Shown here: one piece after another, positions 16,786-24,993 of the stretch
How positions within the stretch are numbered: position 1 is the first letter of the stretch
How the letters are laid out: each line of letters starts with the position of its first letter
Source: DATBGO01 sp963840095
GTDB taxonomy: Bacteria > Actinomycetota > Actinomycetes > Streptosporangiales > Streptosporangiaceae
Length of the DNA stretch: 64,000 nt
NCBI GenBank assembly: GCA_963840095.1
Contig: CAWIXN010000008.1
Location: 62,001 to 126,000, forward strand
Direction of reading: 5' to 3'
Position numbers and translations under genes: made by a program
The notes under the pieces: generated by a model
Database searches by the model: none
The model's input: only the letters and a program-made list of their open reading frames with translations
What the model was told of the DNA's origin: nothing

Positions 16786-16817
16786 CCGGGGCTCGCGGCC
16801 AGATAGCATCGGCGGCC

Positions 16818-18053
16818 ATGAGCAAGCTTCCGCTGCGCGCACGCCTCGCCACGACCATCGGCGGAGCGGCGGGGCGGGTTTCGCGGGTCGCCGGCCGCGG
16901 TGACGGATCAGTGATCGGGGGCGTGCTCGGCCTGCGGCTGGAGCCGGACTTGCTGCGGATCCTCTCTGCCGACCGCCAGATCGTGCTGGTGTCGGCGACT
17001 AACGGCAAGACGACCACCACCAGGCTGATCACAGCGGCGCTCGGTGCTCTCGGCCAGGAGGTGGCTTCCAACGCGTTCGGCGCCAACATGGCCGCCGGGC
17101 TAGCGTCCGCGCTTGGCCGGGCGCCTAACGCCCCGTTCGGCGTGCTCGAGGTCGACGAGCGGCACCTGGCTGCGGTCATCGAGGCGACCAGGCCGAAGGT
17201 GGTCGCGCTGCTGAACCTGAGCCGCGACCAGATGGACCGGGCCGCCGAGATCTGGCTAGTCGCGCGGCGGTGGCGGGAGGCCCTCGCCGGGGCCGACTGC
17301 CAGGTCATCGCCAACGCCGATGACCCGCTCATCGCGTGGGCAGCGGGCGGAGCCAGGCGCGTCACCTGGGTAGCGGCGGGCCAGCGCTGGCATGAGGACT
17401 CCTGGTGCTGCCCGCAGTGTGGCTCGCACCTGCGCCGGGATGAGCTTGGCTGGCGATGCGGCGAATGCGGTTTTGCCCGCCCGCCGGCCAGCTGGGTGCT
17501 TGACGACGGGGCAGTGATCGACCCCACCGGCCGGGTGACGGAGTTGTCTCTTGAGCTGCCGGGCCGGGCCAACCGGGCCAACGCGGTGGTCGCCCTGGCC
17601 GTGGGCGGCCTCTTCGGCGCGGACGTGGACCAGATGCTGCCGAGGCTGCGCAAGGTCAAGTCGGTGGCCGGCCGGTACACGCGCGTCGAGCGGCACGGCC
17701 GGCAGCTCCGGCTGCTGCTGGCGAAGAACCCGGCTGGCTGGCTGGAGGCGTTCGACGTGCTATCAGCGGCTCCGGCACCGGTAATGCTGTCGGTCAATGC
17801 GCAGGGCCCGGACGGCAGGGACACCTCGTGGCTGTGGGACGTGGATTACCGCGTTCTGCGCGGCCGCCCGGTCTTTGTGGCCGGTGAACGGAGGATCGAT
17901 CTCGCGGTCCGGCTGGAGGCGGATGAGGTGCCGTTCGTCCTCGTCAACGGGGTCGATGACGCGGTGAGCAAGGTAGAAGCCGGTGCCCTCGACGTGATCG
18001 CCAACTACACGGCCTTCCAGCAGATCCGGTCCGCGCTCGGGCGGGCCGAGTGA
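16818..18053 (+). CDS. murT: Lipid II isoglutaminyl synthase subunit MurT
   Basis: The 411-residue Mur-ligase-like protein has the P-loop SATNGKTTTTRL and a four-Cys zinc ribbon (CCPQCGS at about 197, CGECGF at about 214) inserted in the middle domain. A C-terminal DUF1727 region follows (PLxDGxxDVSWLWDVD-like, here GRDTSWLWDVDY). With GatD it converts D-isoglutamate to D-isoglutamine in the lipid II stem peptide, using ATP and glutamine. I chose ATG 16818 because family similarity begins there. gatD follows after 12 bp. Confidence 0.93.
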   Translation: MSKLPLRARLATTIGGAAGRVSRVAGRGDGSVIGGVLGLRLEPDLLRILSADRQIVLVSATNGKTTTTRLITAALGALGQEVASNAFGANMAAGLASALGRAPNAPFGVLEVDERHLAAVIEATRPKVVALLNLSRDQMDRAAEIWLVARRWREALAGADCQVIANADDPLIAWAAGGARRVTWVAAGQRWHEDSWCCPQCGSHLRRDELGWRCGECGFARPPASWVLDDGAVIDPTGRVTELSLELPGRANRANAVVALAVGGLFGADVDQMLPRLRKVKSVAGRYTRVERHGRQLRLLLAKNPAGWLEAFDVLSAAPAPVMLSVNAQGPDGRDTSWLWDVDYRVLRGRPVFVAGERRIDLAVRLEADEVPFVLVNGVDDAVSKVEAGALDVIANYTAFQQIRSALGRAE

Positions 18054-18065
18054 GAGGGCAGCCGA

Positions 18066-18884
18066 ATGGAACCTAGCGAGGAGTCCCCGGGGCGGTATCC
18101 GGTCCGAGGAGGACACGCGCGCCCGGAGCGGGCCGCGGTTCAGCCCGCGCGGCGGCGCGGAAGCCACCGGGGGGCCAGCAGCATCCGGCTGGTCTGGGTC
18201 TATCCGGACCTGCTCAGCACCTATGGCGACCGGGGCAACCTGCTGGTACTTGAGCGGCGGGCCGGGTTGCGCGGCTTCGCGGTCGAAGCGGTCCAGGTGC
18301 ACGCTGACGAAGCGATCCCACGGCAGGGTGACATCTACCTGATGGGCGGGGGCGAGGACTTGCCGCAGATCCTCGCGGCACGACGGTTGCAAGCTGACGG
18401 TGGCCTGGCCGCTGTGGCCAGTGCCGGCGCGGTGGTTTTTGCCGTGTGTGCCGGCTATCAGGTGATTGGCGCGGAATTCGGTGGCGTCGATGGCGAGCCG
18501 GTGGCCGGGCTGGGGATCCTGGACACGCGCAGCGGCCGAGGCGAGCGCCGCGGCGTGGGCGAGATCATCGCGGACGTGGACCCAGAGCTGGGCGTGCCAC
18601 GCCTCACCGGTTTCGAGAACCATCAGGGCGTCACCACCATCGGGCCCGACGCCAGGCCGCTGGCACGGGTTGCGGTAGGGGTCGGGAACGGGGACGGCAC
18701 CGAGGGCGCGTACGCCGGCCGGGTGCTCGGCACCTACCTGCACGGCCCTGTCCTGGTGCGCAACCCAGGGCTCGCTGATCTCCTGCTCGGATGGGCTGCG
18801 GGGCCGCTGGCGCCGCTCGACCCCGCGGATGAGAACTGGGCCGGACGACTCCGCGAGGAACGGCTCGCTGCCGTCCGCGCCTAA
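18066..18884 (+). CDS. gatD: Lipid II isoglutaminyl synthase glutaminase subunit GatD
   Basis: The 272-residue class I glutamine amidotransferase-like protein has the nucleophile elbow VCAGYQ (Cys at about residue 128) and the catalytic His in LGTYLHGPVLVRNPGLAD. It releases ammonia from glutamine for MurT. About 35 extra basic residues precede the conserved IRLVWVYPDLLSTYGDRGN, so a start further downstream is possible. It is co-transcribed with murT. Confidence 0.93.
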   Translation: MEPSEESPGRYPVRGGHARPERAAVQPARRRGSHRGASSIRLVWVYPDLLSTYGDRGNLLVLERRAGLRGFAVEAVQVHADEAIPRQGDIYLMGGGEDLPQILAARRLQADGGLAAVASAGAVVFAVCAGYQVIGAEFGGVDGEPVAGLGILDTRSGRGERRGVGEIIADVDPELGVPRLTGFENHQGVTTIGPDARPLARVAVGVGNGDGTEGAYAGRVLGTYLHGPVLVRNPGLADLLLGWAAGPLAPLDPADENWAGRLREERLAAVRA

Positions 18885-19054
18885 GCCTGACGCGGCTGGG
18901 CGGCCGGGCCGGTGCCTGACGCGGCTGGCCAGGCGGACAGGTGCCGGGGCTGAGTATCTGAACAGACGGTGCATCGAACAGACGGCCTGGTGCGGGCTGA
19001 AATGGGCGGAGGCGGCTCAGTAAGCGGCAAGACGCGGCGAACAGGGCCGGCTGA

Positions 19055-19420
19055 TCAGTAGACGACGGCTTGCGCGCCGTCGGCCATGATTTCCGCGACG
19101 AATGTGGCGGCGCCTGCGATGCGGACACCGTTGACGACGTCGTCGGCGGTGATGTCCCGGCGGGCTGCGCACTGCGAGCAAACCGTGACGGTCCCGTTGT
19201 CAACGACCTTAACCAGTAGTTCCGTTAGCGGCACCGCATGCGGAAGGGCAATACCTTCGCCACCCCCGGGCAGGGCGAGCCAGGCTGCGTCTCCGGTCAG
19301 CCAGAGGGAGACCTGCAGCCCGCTGGCGGCTGCCGTGGCGGCCACGGTCAGGGCCTGATTGCAGCGTTCTAGATCGTCCTTGCCCGCGGTTGCTTTCACG
19401 ACGAGTGACCGGGAAGCCAT
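19055..19420 (-). CDS. DsrE/DsrF-like family protein
   Basis: The 121-residue alpha/beta protein has the DsrE pattern SLVVKATAGKDDLERCNQAL, VSLWLTGDAAWLAL and a central VCSQCAARR with two Cys residues, one of which could accept a persulfide. DsrE-fold proteins move sulfur in oxidation or tRNA-modification pathways. The substrate here is unknown. It is convergent with gatD and divergent from the small membrane ORF at 19528. Confidence 0.8.
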   Translation of the reverse strand: MASRSLVVKATAGKDDLERCNQALTVAATAAASGLQVSLWLTGDAAWLALPGGGEGIALPHAVPLTELLVKVVDNGTVTVCSQCAARRDITADDVVNGVRIAGAATFVAEIMADGAQAVVY

Positions 19421-19527
19421 GCTCAGACCTTAACCTGGTCGCCAGGATCGCCGGATGCCTGAACGCGCACTTCGCCCGCTAGCGCGCCCTGCGGGGCGCT
19501 GAGGCCGCCCGGATCTACACTTACGGC

Positions 19528-19662
19528 ATGGTGGGCGAGGTTAGCGGGATAATCCTGGTCGCGGCGTTTGGCGGGGTCGCCGCGCTTTGCGCGTACTTGA
19601 TCCCGAAGCTCTATCGCATCGGCGCGGCGGGCCGGACGTCGCCGCCATCGAGCGACGGCTAG
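19528..19662 (+). CDS. Small single-span membrane protein (44 aa)
   Basis: ATG 19528 opens a 44-codon frame: MVGEVSGIILVAAFGGVAAL, then CAYLIPKLYRI and a polar tail ending at TAG 19660. One hydrophobic helix is followed by a positively charged, inside-facing stretch. Position and pattern resemble short unnamed membrane proteins found near nitrobindin genes in actinomycetes. The function is unknown, and without comparative data the call is moderate. Confidence 0.5.
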   Translation: MVGEVSGIILVAAFGGVAALCAYLIPKLYRIGAAGRTSPPSSDG

Positions 19663-19746
19663 TCGGGCCGGGGTCCGGGGTCGGCCTGGACCGCGCGATG
19701 ACGGCCGGTGAGCCGGATGATCATGCCGCGGCCCTAGCCTTTCGGT

Positions 19747-20298
19747 ATGCAAAGCGAGCGGAATCCTCAGAACGTTCCCGGCGGGGAAAGCGGCGGAGAG
19801 GTTGCGGGCTCCGCCGGGCCGGCCGCGCATCCAAGCCTCGTCCCGCTGCTGTTCCTGCTTGGCCGGTGGGAGGGAGCCGGCGTGGTCGGCTACCCGACGA
19901 TAGAAAGTGCCAGGTTCGGTCAGGAACTCTCCTTCAGCCACAACGGCAAGCCATTCCTGATCTATGAAAGCCGCACCTGGCTGCTCGACGATGAGGGCCA
20001 CCTCGTGCGCCCGCTGGCTATGGAGACCGGCTTCTGGCGCCCCAAGGAAGATGGCCGGCTAGAGGTAGTTCTCGCGCACCCGACCGGGATCGCCGAGATC
20101 TACCTCGGCCAGATCACTGGCACGAAGATCGAGATGGCCACTGACGCGGTCGTCCGCACGTCAACCGCCAAGGAAGTCACCGCGGGCCGCCGGCTCTACG
20201 GGCTGATCGGGAGTGACCTCGCCTACGCCTACGACATGGCCGCAGTGGGGCAGCCGCTGCAGCCCCACGTCTCGGCTCAGCTCAAGCGCGTCGCATAA
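19747..20298 (+). CDS. Nitrobindin-like heme-binding FABP-family protein
   Basis: The 183-residue beta-barrel protein has the signature LGRWEGAGVVGYPTIE (GxWxGxG) and a late His in LQPHVSAQLKRV, which by comparison with nitrobindins is the proximal heme ligand. Bacterial nitrobindins bind ferric heme and can isomerise peroxynitrite. The first about 30 residues are low complexity. A neighbouring nur gene is also typical for actinomycetes. Confidence 0.85.
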   Translation: MQSERNPQNVPGGESGGEVAGSAGPAAHPSLVPLLFLLGRWEGAGVVGYPTIESARFGQELSFSHNGKPFLIYESRTWLLDDEGHLVRPLAMETGFWRPKEDGRLEVVLAHPTGIAEIYLGQITGTKIEMATDAVVRTSTAKEVTAGRRLYGLIGSDLAYAYDMAAVGQPLQPHVSAQLKRVA

Positions 20299-20426
20299 GC
20301 GGCGCGCCCGCCATGACAGGGCGTGCTGGTGGTGCCGATCGGTGGCGCGCTCGCGGCGCCGATAGCCGGCCCGCCGGACGCAGCACAATCATTGCGCCCG
20401 GCGCGCTGCGGTGTGAACAATCAGGC

Positions 20427-21473
20427 TCAGTTCTCGCCGAGCCAGTAGTTCGCGAAGCCGCTGGCGTGCACAGCCGTGGGCTGCGCGATCCGCTTCCGGC
20501 TTGCGGCGCCATACTGGATGATCTTGGTGGTCCGCCAGAAACGTGAGTTCAGGCCGCCGCGCTGGCCCGGGCCTTCGGTGATGGCGATGTTCGTAAAGCC
20601 CACGGCGCCGTAGTCAGCCAGCGGAAGGAGCTGGTTCGCGCTGTCGGTCGGCGCTTCGCTGATGGCCTCGGCGGAGGTGCGCGGGCAGCTGGCCGCCGCG
20701 CACGCCTGGCTGACGCTGAAGTGGCGGCCGCTGGAGTTATCAGTCACGGTCAGCCGGAATCTCCTGCTTGCGGAGCTGTAGGACACGGTCGCGGTGACCG
20801 AGTCGCCGGCGCTGACGGTCAGCGTGGTGACCGCCTCAGGCTTCGGGAACATCTCGAAAAAAGCGCGATACCTGGGGGTCTGGCCCGTCGAGCCGACACA
20901 ATCGGCTTCGATGCCGTCCTGCTCGACCGATTTGCTGGAGAAGCCGTCGAGCCCGACCCAGTGAGTCGAGAAGGTACCCGGGGTCAGCGCGCAGTTGAGG
21001 TAAGGCACGAAGAAGGTCGCCTGAACCAGGCGGAAGCTCCTGCCCCCCTTGGTCGTCGCGTACCCGGCCCAGTTTTCGGATCGCGTGACAGCCAAGGCGC
21101 CGGACTGGGTCGCCGGGTTCTGCTGGCCCGGGCCTGCCGGAACCATCGGCTGGCCGGGCAGCACACGGCCAGTACCGGCGGCGGGCCGCGCCGCCGGGAG
21201 GGTCCGGGTGGTAGTGAAGCTCCGGGCGGTCGGGGTGGTGGCGATGCTTCGCGCGGTGGAGGCGCGGGCGGTCGGGGCGGTAGAGGCGCGGGCGGTGGAG
21301 GCGCGGGTGGTGGAGGCGCGGGTGGTGAAGGCGCGGGCGGTGAAGGCGCGGGCGGTGGAGGCGCCGCGGGCGGCCTGGCTGGGGCTGGCCGGCGCTAAGG
21401 CGAAGGCACCGGTCGCGAGGACGGCCCCTGCTGCGGCAGCCGCTGCGTTACCGACCCGGAGGATCTTGGTCAC
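20427..21473 (-). CDS. Secreted G1-family (eqolisin-like) glutamic peptidase
   Basis: The 348-residue protein has a signal peptide (1-35, ending SPSQAA) and a 60-residue linker of (T/S)(A/T)RA(F/S)T repeats. A peptidase A4/G1 domain follows: SENWAGY (about 131-137), THWVGLDGFSSKSVEQDGIE with the candidate catalytic Gln at about 184, and SAEAISEAP with the candidate Glu at about 271. Such enzymes use a Gln-Glu dyad at acid pH and are secreted. A GGAAGGAAGG ribosome site lies just upstream of the ATG. It is monocistronic on the minus strand. Substrate unknown. Confidence 0.82.
   Translation of the reverse strand: MTKILRVGNAAAAAAGAVLATGAFALAPASPSQAARGASTARAFTARAFTTRASTTRASTARASTAPTARASTARSIATTPTARSFTTTRTLPAARPAAGTGRVLPGQPMVPAGPGQQNPATQSGALAVTRSENWAGYATTKGGRSFRLVQATFFVPYLNCALTPGTFSTHWVGLDGFSSKSVEQDGIEADCVGSTGQTPRYRAFFEMFPKPEAVTTLTVSAGDSVTATVSYSSASRRFRLTVTDNSSGRHFSVSQACAAASCPRTSAEAISEAPTDSANQLLPLADYGAVGFTNIAITEGPGQRGGLNSRFWRTTKIIQYGAASRKRIAQPTAVHASGFANYWLGEN
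21215..21370 (-). repeat. Coding repeat in the G1 peptidase linker
   Basis: Short units of the form GCG(C/G)GGGCGGT(G/C/A)(G/A)AGG on the plus strand encode (T/S)ARA(F/S)T-type residues about ten times. The linker is Thr/Ala/Arg-rich and presumably disordered. Confidence 0.7.
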
Positions 21474-21517
21474 GAAATGTCCTTCCTTCCTGTGGTTGGC
21501 CGTGCCGGTAGTCAGCC

Positions 21518-21602
21518 GTGCCTGTGGGTCAGCCGTGCTTGTCGGTCAGCCGAGCCCGTGGGTCAGCCGAGCCCGTGGGTCAGCCGTGCCTGTCGTCAGC
21601 GG
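21518..21602. repeat. Tandem repeat upstream of the G1 peptidase
   Basis: About five imperfect copies of a 17-19 bp unit (GTGGGTCAGCCG(T/A)GCC and variants) lie 45-130 bp upstream of the peptidase start, in its presumed promoter region. Confidence 0.7.
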
Positions 21603-22269
21603 GCGGCTGTGCTCGGGCGCAGCGGGCCGACCAGTCCGGTAACTGACGACCAGTACCAGGGCACCCGAAGGACCCTACTCTCGCCGGGACCCGCCTGGAA
21701 GGACGCCGGGCGGGAAGGCGCGGCCTGATGAAAGGGCTGGTCGGGAAGATACTGATTGATGTAAAGGAAGACAGGCCCGACCAGGCATGATCCGCCCGGG
21801 CAAGAAGAAGCCCCCGGGCGACTCCCGCAACGGGCCACCTGCGGTCCGGGAAGCGACGTGCCGTCAAAGACGAAACATCTGCCGCAACTATGTTGCGCTC
21901 CGCGGAATGAATCCGGAGGTGAACCCGCGACAGGGACCGGCTGGACAGGCCGGTCAGCCCGGGGGTCCGGTGTCTGCCGTGTATTCGCCGACCGCCGCCT
22001 TGCGGCACAGGGCTGGCGTTCCCACGCCACTCCCTGCTGCTAGCCGGTGAAGCGCGCCCAACTCAGCTTATGCCGGGGCCGAGCGCTCCACGGGACGGCG
22101 GCTAGCTGGCAGCCACCTCGCGAGTCCTACATCTATGCATGCTGTTGGACCACCTCCTTTCCCGCGTTAGCCCGAAGCTACGTCAAGTGGCCGCGTCGAG
22201 GCAAGCAAGTTATCCGCAGGAGTGGTCGGCGTAACGGTTCACGCCGCTTCCGCTCACTAGACTCGTGCT
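21603..22269. other. Intergenic region between the G1 peptidase and nur
   Basis: About 670 bp without a convincing gene. It includes a GC-rich hairpin (CCCGGGC at about 21797 with GCCCCCGGG), the 15-bp palindrome at 21883-21897 and a less GC-rich stretch before nur (22110-22260) that probably holds the nur promoter. Short frames across the region have no recognisable protein character. Confidence 0.45.
21883..21897. promoter_or_regulatory. Perfect palindrome CGCAAC-TAT-GTTGCG, candidate Fur/Nur-type operator
   Basis: Two 6-bp arms are exact reverse complements around TAT, in the intergenic space between the divergent G1 peptidase and nur genes. TTGC/GCAA arms resemble Fur-superfamily boxes, but it is about 370 bp from nur and 410 bp from the peptidase start. 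The assignment is inference. Confidence 0.35.
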
Positions 22270-22707
22270 ATGGCACAGGCGTGGGATGCGGCGCTGCGCG
22301 CGGGCGGTTACCGCGTCACACCGCAGCGCCAGCTCGTCCTCGAGGCCGTCACCAAGCTGGATCACGCGACCCCGGAGGAGATTTTCGCCGACGTCCACCA
22401 GCGGGCCCGCGGGGTGAATGTCTCAACCATTTACCGGACCCTCGAGCTTCTGGAGCAGCTGGGTCTCGTCAGGCACACGCACCTCGGGCACGGGGCGCCG
22501 CGGTACCACCTCGCTGCCGAGGCCGACCATGTGCACCTGGTGTGCAGTGAGTGCGGGCGGATTACGCAGGTGGAGCCGGCCGTGGTGAGCCCGCTCATCA
22601 CGGCACTCGACGACCAGCACGGCTTCGAGACCGACGTCGGGCACCTGACCGTGTTCGGCAGGTGCGTGGACTGCCGCGGCGCCGGGCCTGGCCTGCCGAA
22701 GGCCTAG
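22270..22707 (+). CDS. nur: Nickel-responsive Fur-family regulator, Nur-like
   Basis: The 145-residue Fur-family protein has the winged helix YRVTPQRQLVLEAVTKLDHA and GVNVSTIYRTLELLEQLGLV, then HTHLGHGAPRYH and metal-binding HVHLVCSEC and FGRCVDC. The HxHLGHGAPxYHLA segment is the part I associate with Streptomyces Nur, which with Ni represses nickel uptake and Fe-SOD genes. The glnR-to-nur neighbourhood is like that in Streptomyces. FurA or Zur remain alternatives, because metal identity cannot be read with certainty. Confidence 0.75.
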   Translation: MAQAWDAALRAGGYRVTPQRQLVLEAVTKLDHATPEEIFADVHQRARGVNVSTIYRTLELLEQLGLVRHTHLGHGAPRYHLAAEADHVHLVCSECGRITQVEPAVVSPLITALDDQHGFETDVGHLTVFGRCVDCRGAGPGLPKA

Positions 22708-22809
22708 CCGGGCCGACCTGCGGACCGGCCAGCCAGCCGCGGACAGGCCAGCCAGCTGCTGGCGAGCCGGGCAGCTGCGGACGAGCGCCAGGCGCATAGC
22801 CTTAGGCAT

Positions 22810-23844
22810 ATGGACAGTCCCCTGCTTGCCGTCCCCGGCGCCGTGCCTGCAGACGGCGCGGACGCCGGGGTCGCCGCGCACTATGGCGACCCCTTCGCCG
22901 AGCAGCGCGGGCTCGCGCTGGCCGTCGGCCTGGTCGACAGGTCAAACCGCGGCATTGTCCGCATCACCGGACCCGACCGGCTCTCCTGGCTGCACAGCCT
23001 GAGCACCGCCGACCTCGAGCATCTCCAGCCAGGGCAGGCCGTCCAGGCGCTGATCCTGAGCCCGAACGGTCACGTCGAGCACCACCTGACCCTGACTGAT
23101 GACGGGACCGCGCTGTGGGCCCATGTCGAGCCGGGGGCGGCGGAGCCATTGCTGAAATTCCTTACGTCCATGCGGTTCATGCTGCGAGTGGAGCCCGCCG
23201 ACGTCAGTGACGACTACGCCGTGCTCACGCTCATGGGGCCGCAGGCCGCCGGTGAGCTCGCTGACGGTGCGGCCGCCGCCCTGGGGCTTCCGTTTGGCAT
23301 CGACCTGATCTTCCCCCGTCCGGCACTGGCCGATGCGGCCGCGAGATTGCGGTCGGCCGGGGCGGTTCTCGCGGGCATGCTGGCGCATGAGGCGCTCCGG
23401 ATCGCTGACGGCCGGTGCAGGCTCGGGCTGGATACCGATCACCGGACGATCCCGCACGAGGTCGGCTGGATCGAGACGGCCGTGAAGCTCGACAAGGGCT
23501 GCTACCGGGGCCAGGAGACGGTCGCCCGGGTGTACAACCTCGGCCATCCGCCGCGCCGCCTGGTCCTGCTGCACCTGGACGGAAGCGAGGACCGGCTGCC
23601 GGCGCATGGTGACGCGGTGGAAGCGGCCGGCCAACGGGTCGGGTTCGTCGGGTCCGCGGCGCGCCACTACGAGCTGGGCCCTATCGCGCTCGGCCTGATC
23701 AAGCGGACCGTGCCAGTCGACGCCACGCTGATGGCCGCCGGGATCGCCGCGGCGCAGCAGGTCATCGTCGCGCCGGACGCCGGTGGCCTGGCGAGGGCCG
23801 TCGTCCAGCGGGCGCGCAGTGATCTGAACCGGTCGCGCGAGTAA
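22810..23844 (+). CDS. ygfZ: YgfZ/GcvT-domain folate-binding protein
   Basis: The 344-residue protein has the YgfZ signature KGCYRGQETVARVYNLGHPP and a GcvT-like N-terminal half (LVDRSNRGIVRITGPDRLSW). YgfZ proteins bind folate and help assembly or repair of certain Fe-S enzymes, with the signature Cys being essential in E. coli. It lies about 100 bp downstream of nur, same strand. Confidence 0.88.
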   Translation: MDSPLLAVPGAVPADGADAGVAAHYGDPFAEQRGLALAVGLVDRSNRGIVRITGPDRLSWLHSLSTADLEHLQPGQAVQALILSPNGHVEHHLTLTDDGTALWAHVEPGAAEPLLKFLTSMRFMLRVEPADVSDDYAVLTLMGPQAAGELADGAAAALGLPFGIDLIFPRPALADAAARLRSAGAVLAGMLAHEALRIADGRCRLGLDTDHRTIPHEVGWIETAVKLDKGCYRGQETVARVYNLGHPPRRLVLLHLDGSEDRLPAHGDAVEAAGQRVGFVGSAARHYELGPIALGLIKRTVPVDATLMAAGIAAAQQVIVAPDAGGLARAVVQRARSDLNRSRE

Positions 23845-23887
23845 CGTACCGGCCCGGAACAACGTGGTTTCCTGGAGGTCTTCCGCA

Positions 23888-24823
23888 GTGCTCCGCCGCG
23901 CGCTGCTGGCCGCTTCGGCCAGCAAACGGATCCGTGAGATCATCGTGACCGCCCCCTACACCCGCGATGTCGTAACCAGGTTCGTGGCCGGGGACACGGC
24001 CGATGACGCCCTGCGCGTCACCGAGCGGCTGCAGGCCGCCGGGCTGCTTGTCACCCTCGACTACCTGGGCGAGGACACTGTCGACCCCGAGCAGGCGGCA
24101 GCCGTCACCGACGAGTACGTGCGGCTGCTCGGTCGGCTCGGCGCCGCCGGACTGGCTAGCCAGGGACGGGCCGAGGTGTCCGTCAAGCCGACCGCGGTCG
24201 GGCTCGACCTGCGGGAGCACGGCGAGAAAACGGCGGCGGAGAACATCACCAGGATCTGCGCCGCGGCCAGCGCGGCAGGCACCACGGTGACGATCGACAT
24301 GGAGGACTACACCAAGGTCGAGGCAACCCTCCGGATCGTGAACCGGCTTCGCGCGGAGTTTCCCGATCTGGGCTGCGTGATCCAGTCGTACCTGCGGCGC
24401 AGCCCGGGTGACTGCGAGGCGCTGGCGGTGTCCGGATCGCGGGTCAGACTGTGCAAGGGCGCCTACAGCGCGCCCGAGGCTGTTGCCTTTGCCGCGCGCG
24501 GGGAGGTTGACCGCTGTTACGCGCGCTGCCTGCGGGTGCTGCTGAACGGTCCCGGTTACCCGATGTTCGCCACCCACGACCCCCGGCTGATCGACATCGC
24601 CGGCGCCCGCGCGTACGCGGCGGGGCGGTCAGCTGAGAGCTTCGAGTACCAGATGTTGTATGGCATCAGGCCGGCCGAGCAGCTGCGGCTGGCCGGCGGC
24701 GGGGCCCAGGTGCGCGTCTACGTCCCCTACGGCAACGACTGGTACGCCTACCTGATCCGGCGGCTCGCTGAACAGCCGGCCAACCTGTTCTTCTTTCTCC
24801 GCTCGCTCGCCTCGCGCGGCTGA
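23888..24823 (+). CDS. Proline dehydrogenase, monofunctional
   Basis: The 311-residue FAD enzyme oxidises proline to pyrroline-5-carboxylate. Visible motifs: VSVKPTAVGLDL, VTIDMEDYTKVEATL, IQSYLRRSPGDC, VRLCKGAYSAPEAVAF, FATHDPRLI, FEYQMLYGIRPAEQ and VYVPYGNDWYAYLIRRLAE. I chose GTG 23888 because GGAGG (23874-23878) sits 9 bp upstream; the frame is open from 23864. The P5C dehydrogenase gene is not adjacent. proC, the opposing reductase, follows after about 170 bp. Confidence 0.92.
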   Translation: MLRRALLAASASKRIREIIVTAPYTRDVVTRFVAGDTADDALRVTERLQAAGLLVTLDYLGEDTVDPEQAAAVTDEYVRLLGRLGAAGLASQGRAEVSVKPTAVGLDLREHGEKTAAENITRICAAASAAGTTVTIDMEDYTKVEATLRIVNRLRAEFPDLGCVIQSYLRRSPGDCEALAVSGSRVRLCKGAYSAPEAVAFAARGEVDRCYARCLRVLLNGPGYPMFATHDPRLIDIAGARAYAAGRSAESFEYQMLYGIRPAEQLRLAGGGAQVRVYVPYGNDWYAYLIRRLAEQPANLFFFLRSLASRG

Positions 24824-24993
24824 GAGGCGGAGCCGCCAGGGTGAGGCTCCGGCTGCGCCAAGAGCAGGGTGAGGAGCCGGCGGGGCGAGGGTGAGGGCCC
24901 GCGGCTTCGCCAGGGTGAGGGTCGGCGGCGTCAGGCAGACGAAGGCGCGGCAGCGCCCGGGCGGGTCGGCCGGGTCGCGGTAGGCTCCGTGAA
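24824..24993. repeat. GGGTGAGG-containing direct repeats upstream of proC
   Basis: AGGGTGAGG recurs four times (near 24837, 24868, 24888, 24914) between the proline dehydrogenase gene and proC, alternating with GGCGC-rich spacers. No gene is visible. Confidence 0.5.

Noticed and set aside
21797..22050. Possible riboswitch (for example c-di-AMP type) before the G1 peptidase or nur
   Set aside because: I could not match the conserved core motifs of any class, and hairpins there are common for this GC content.
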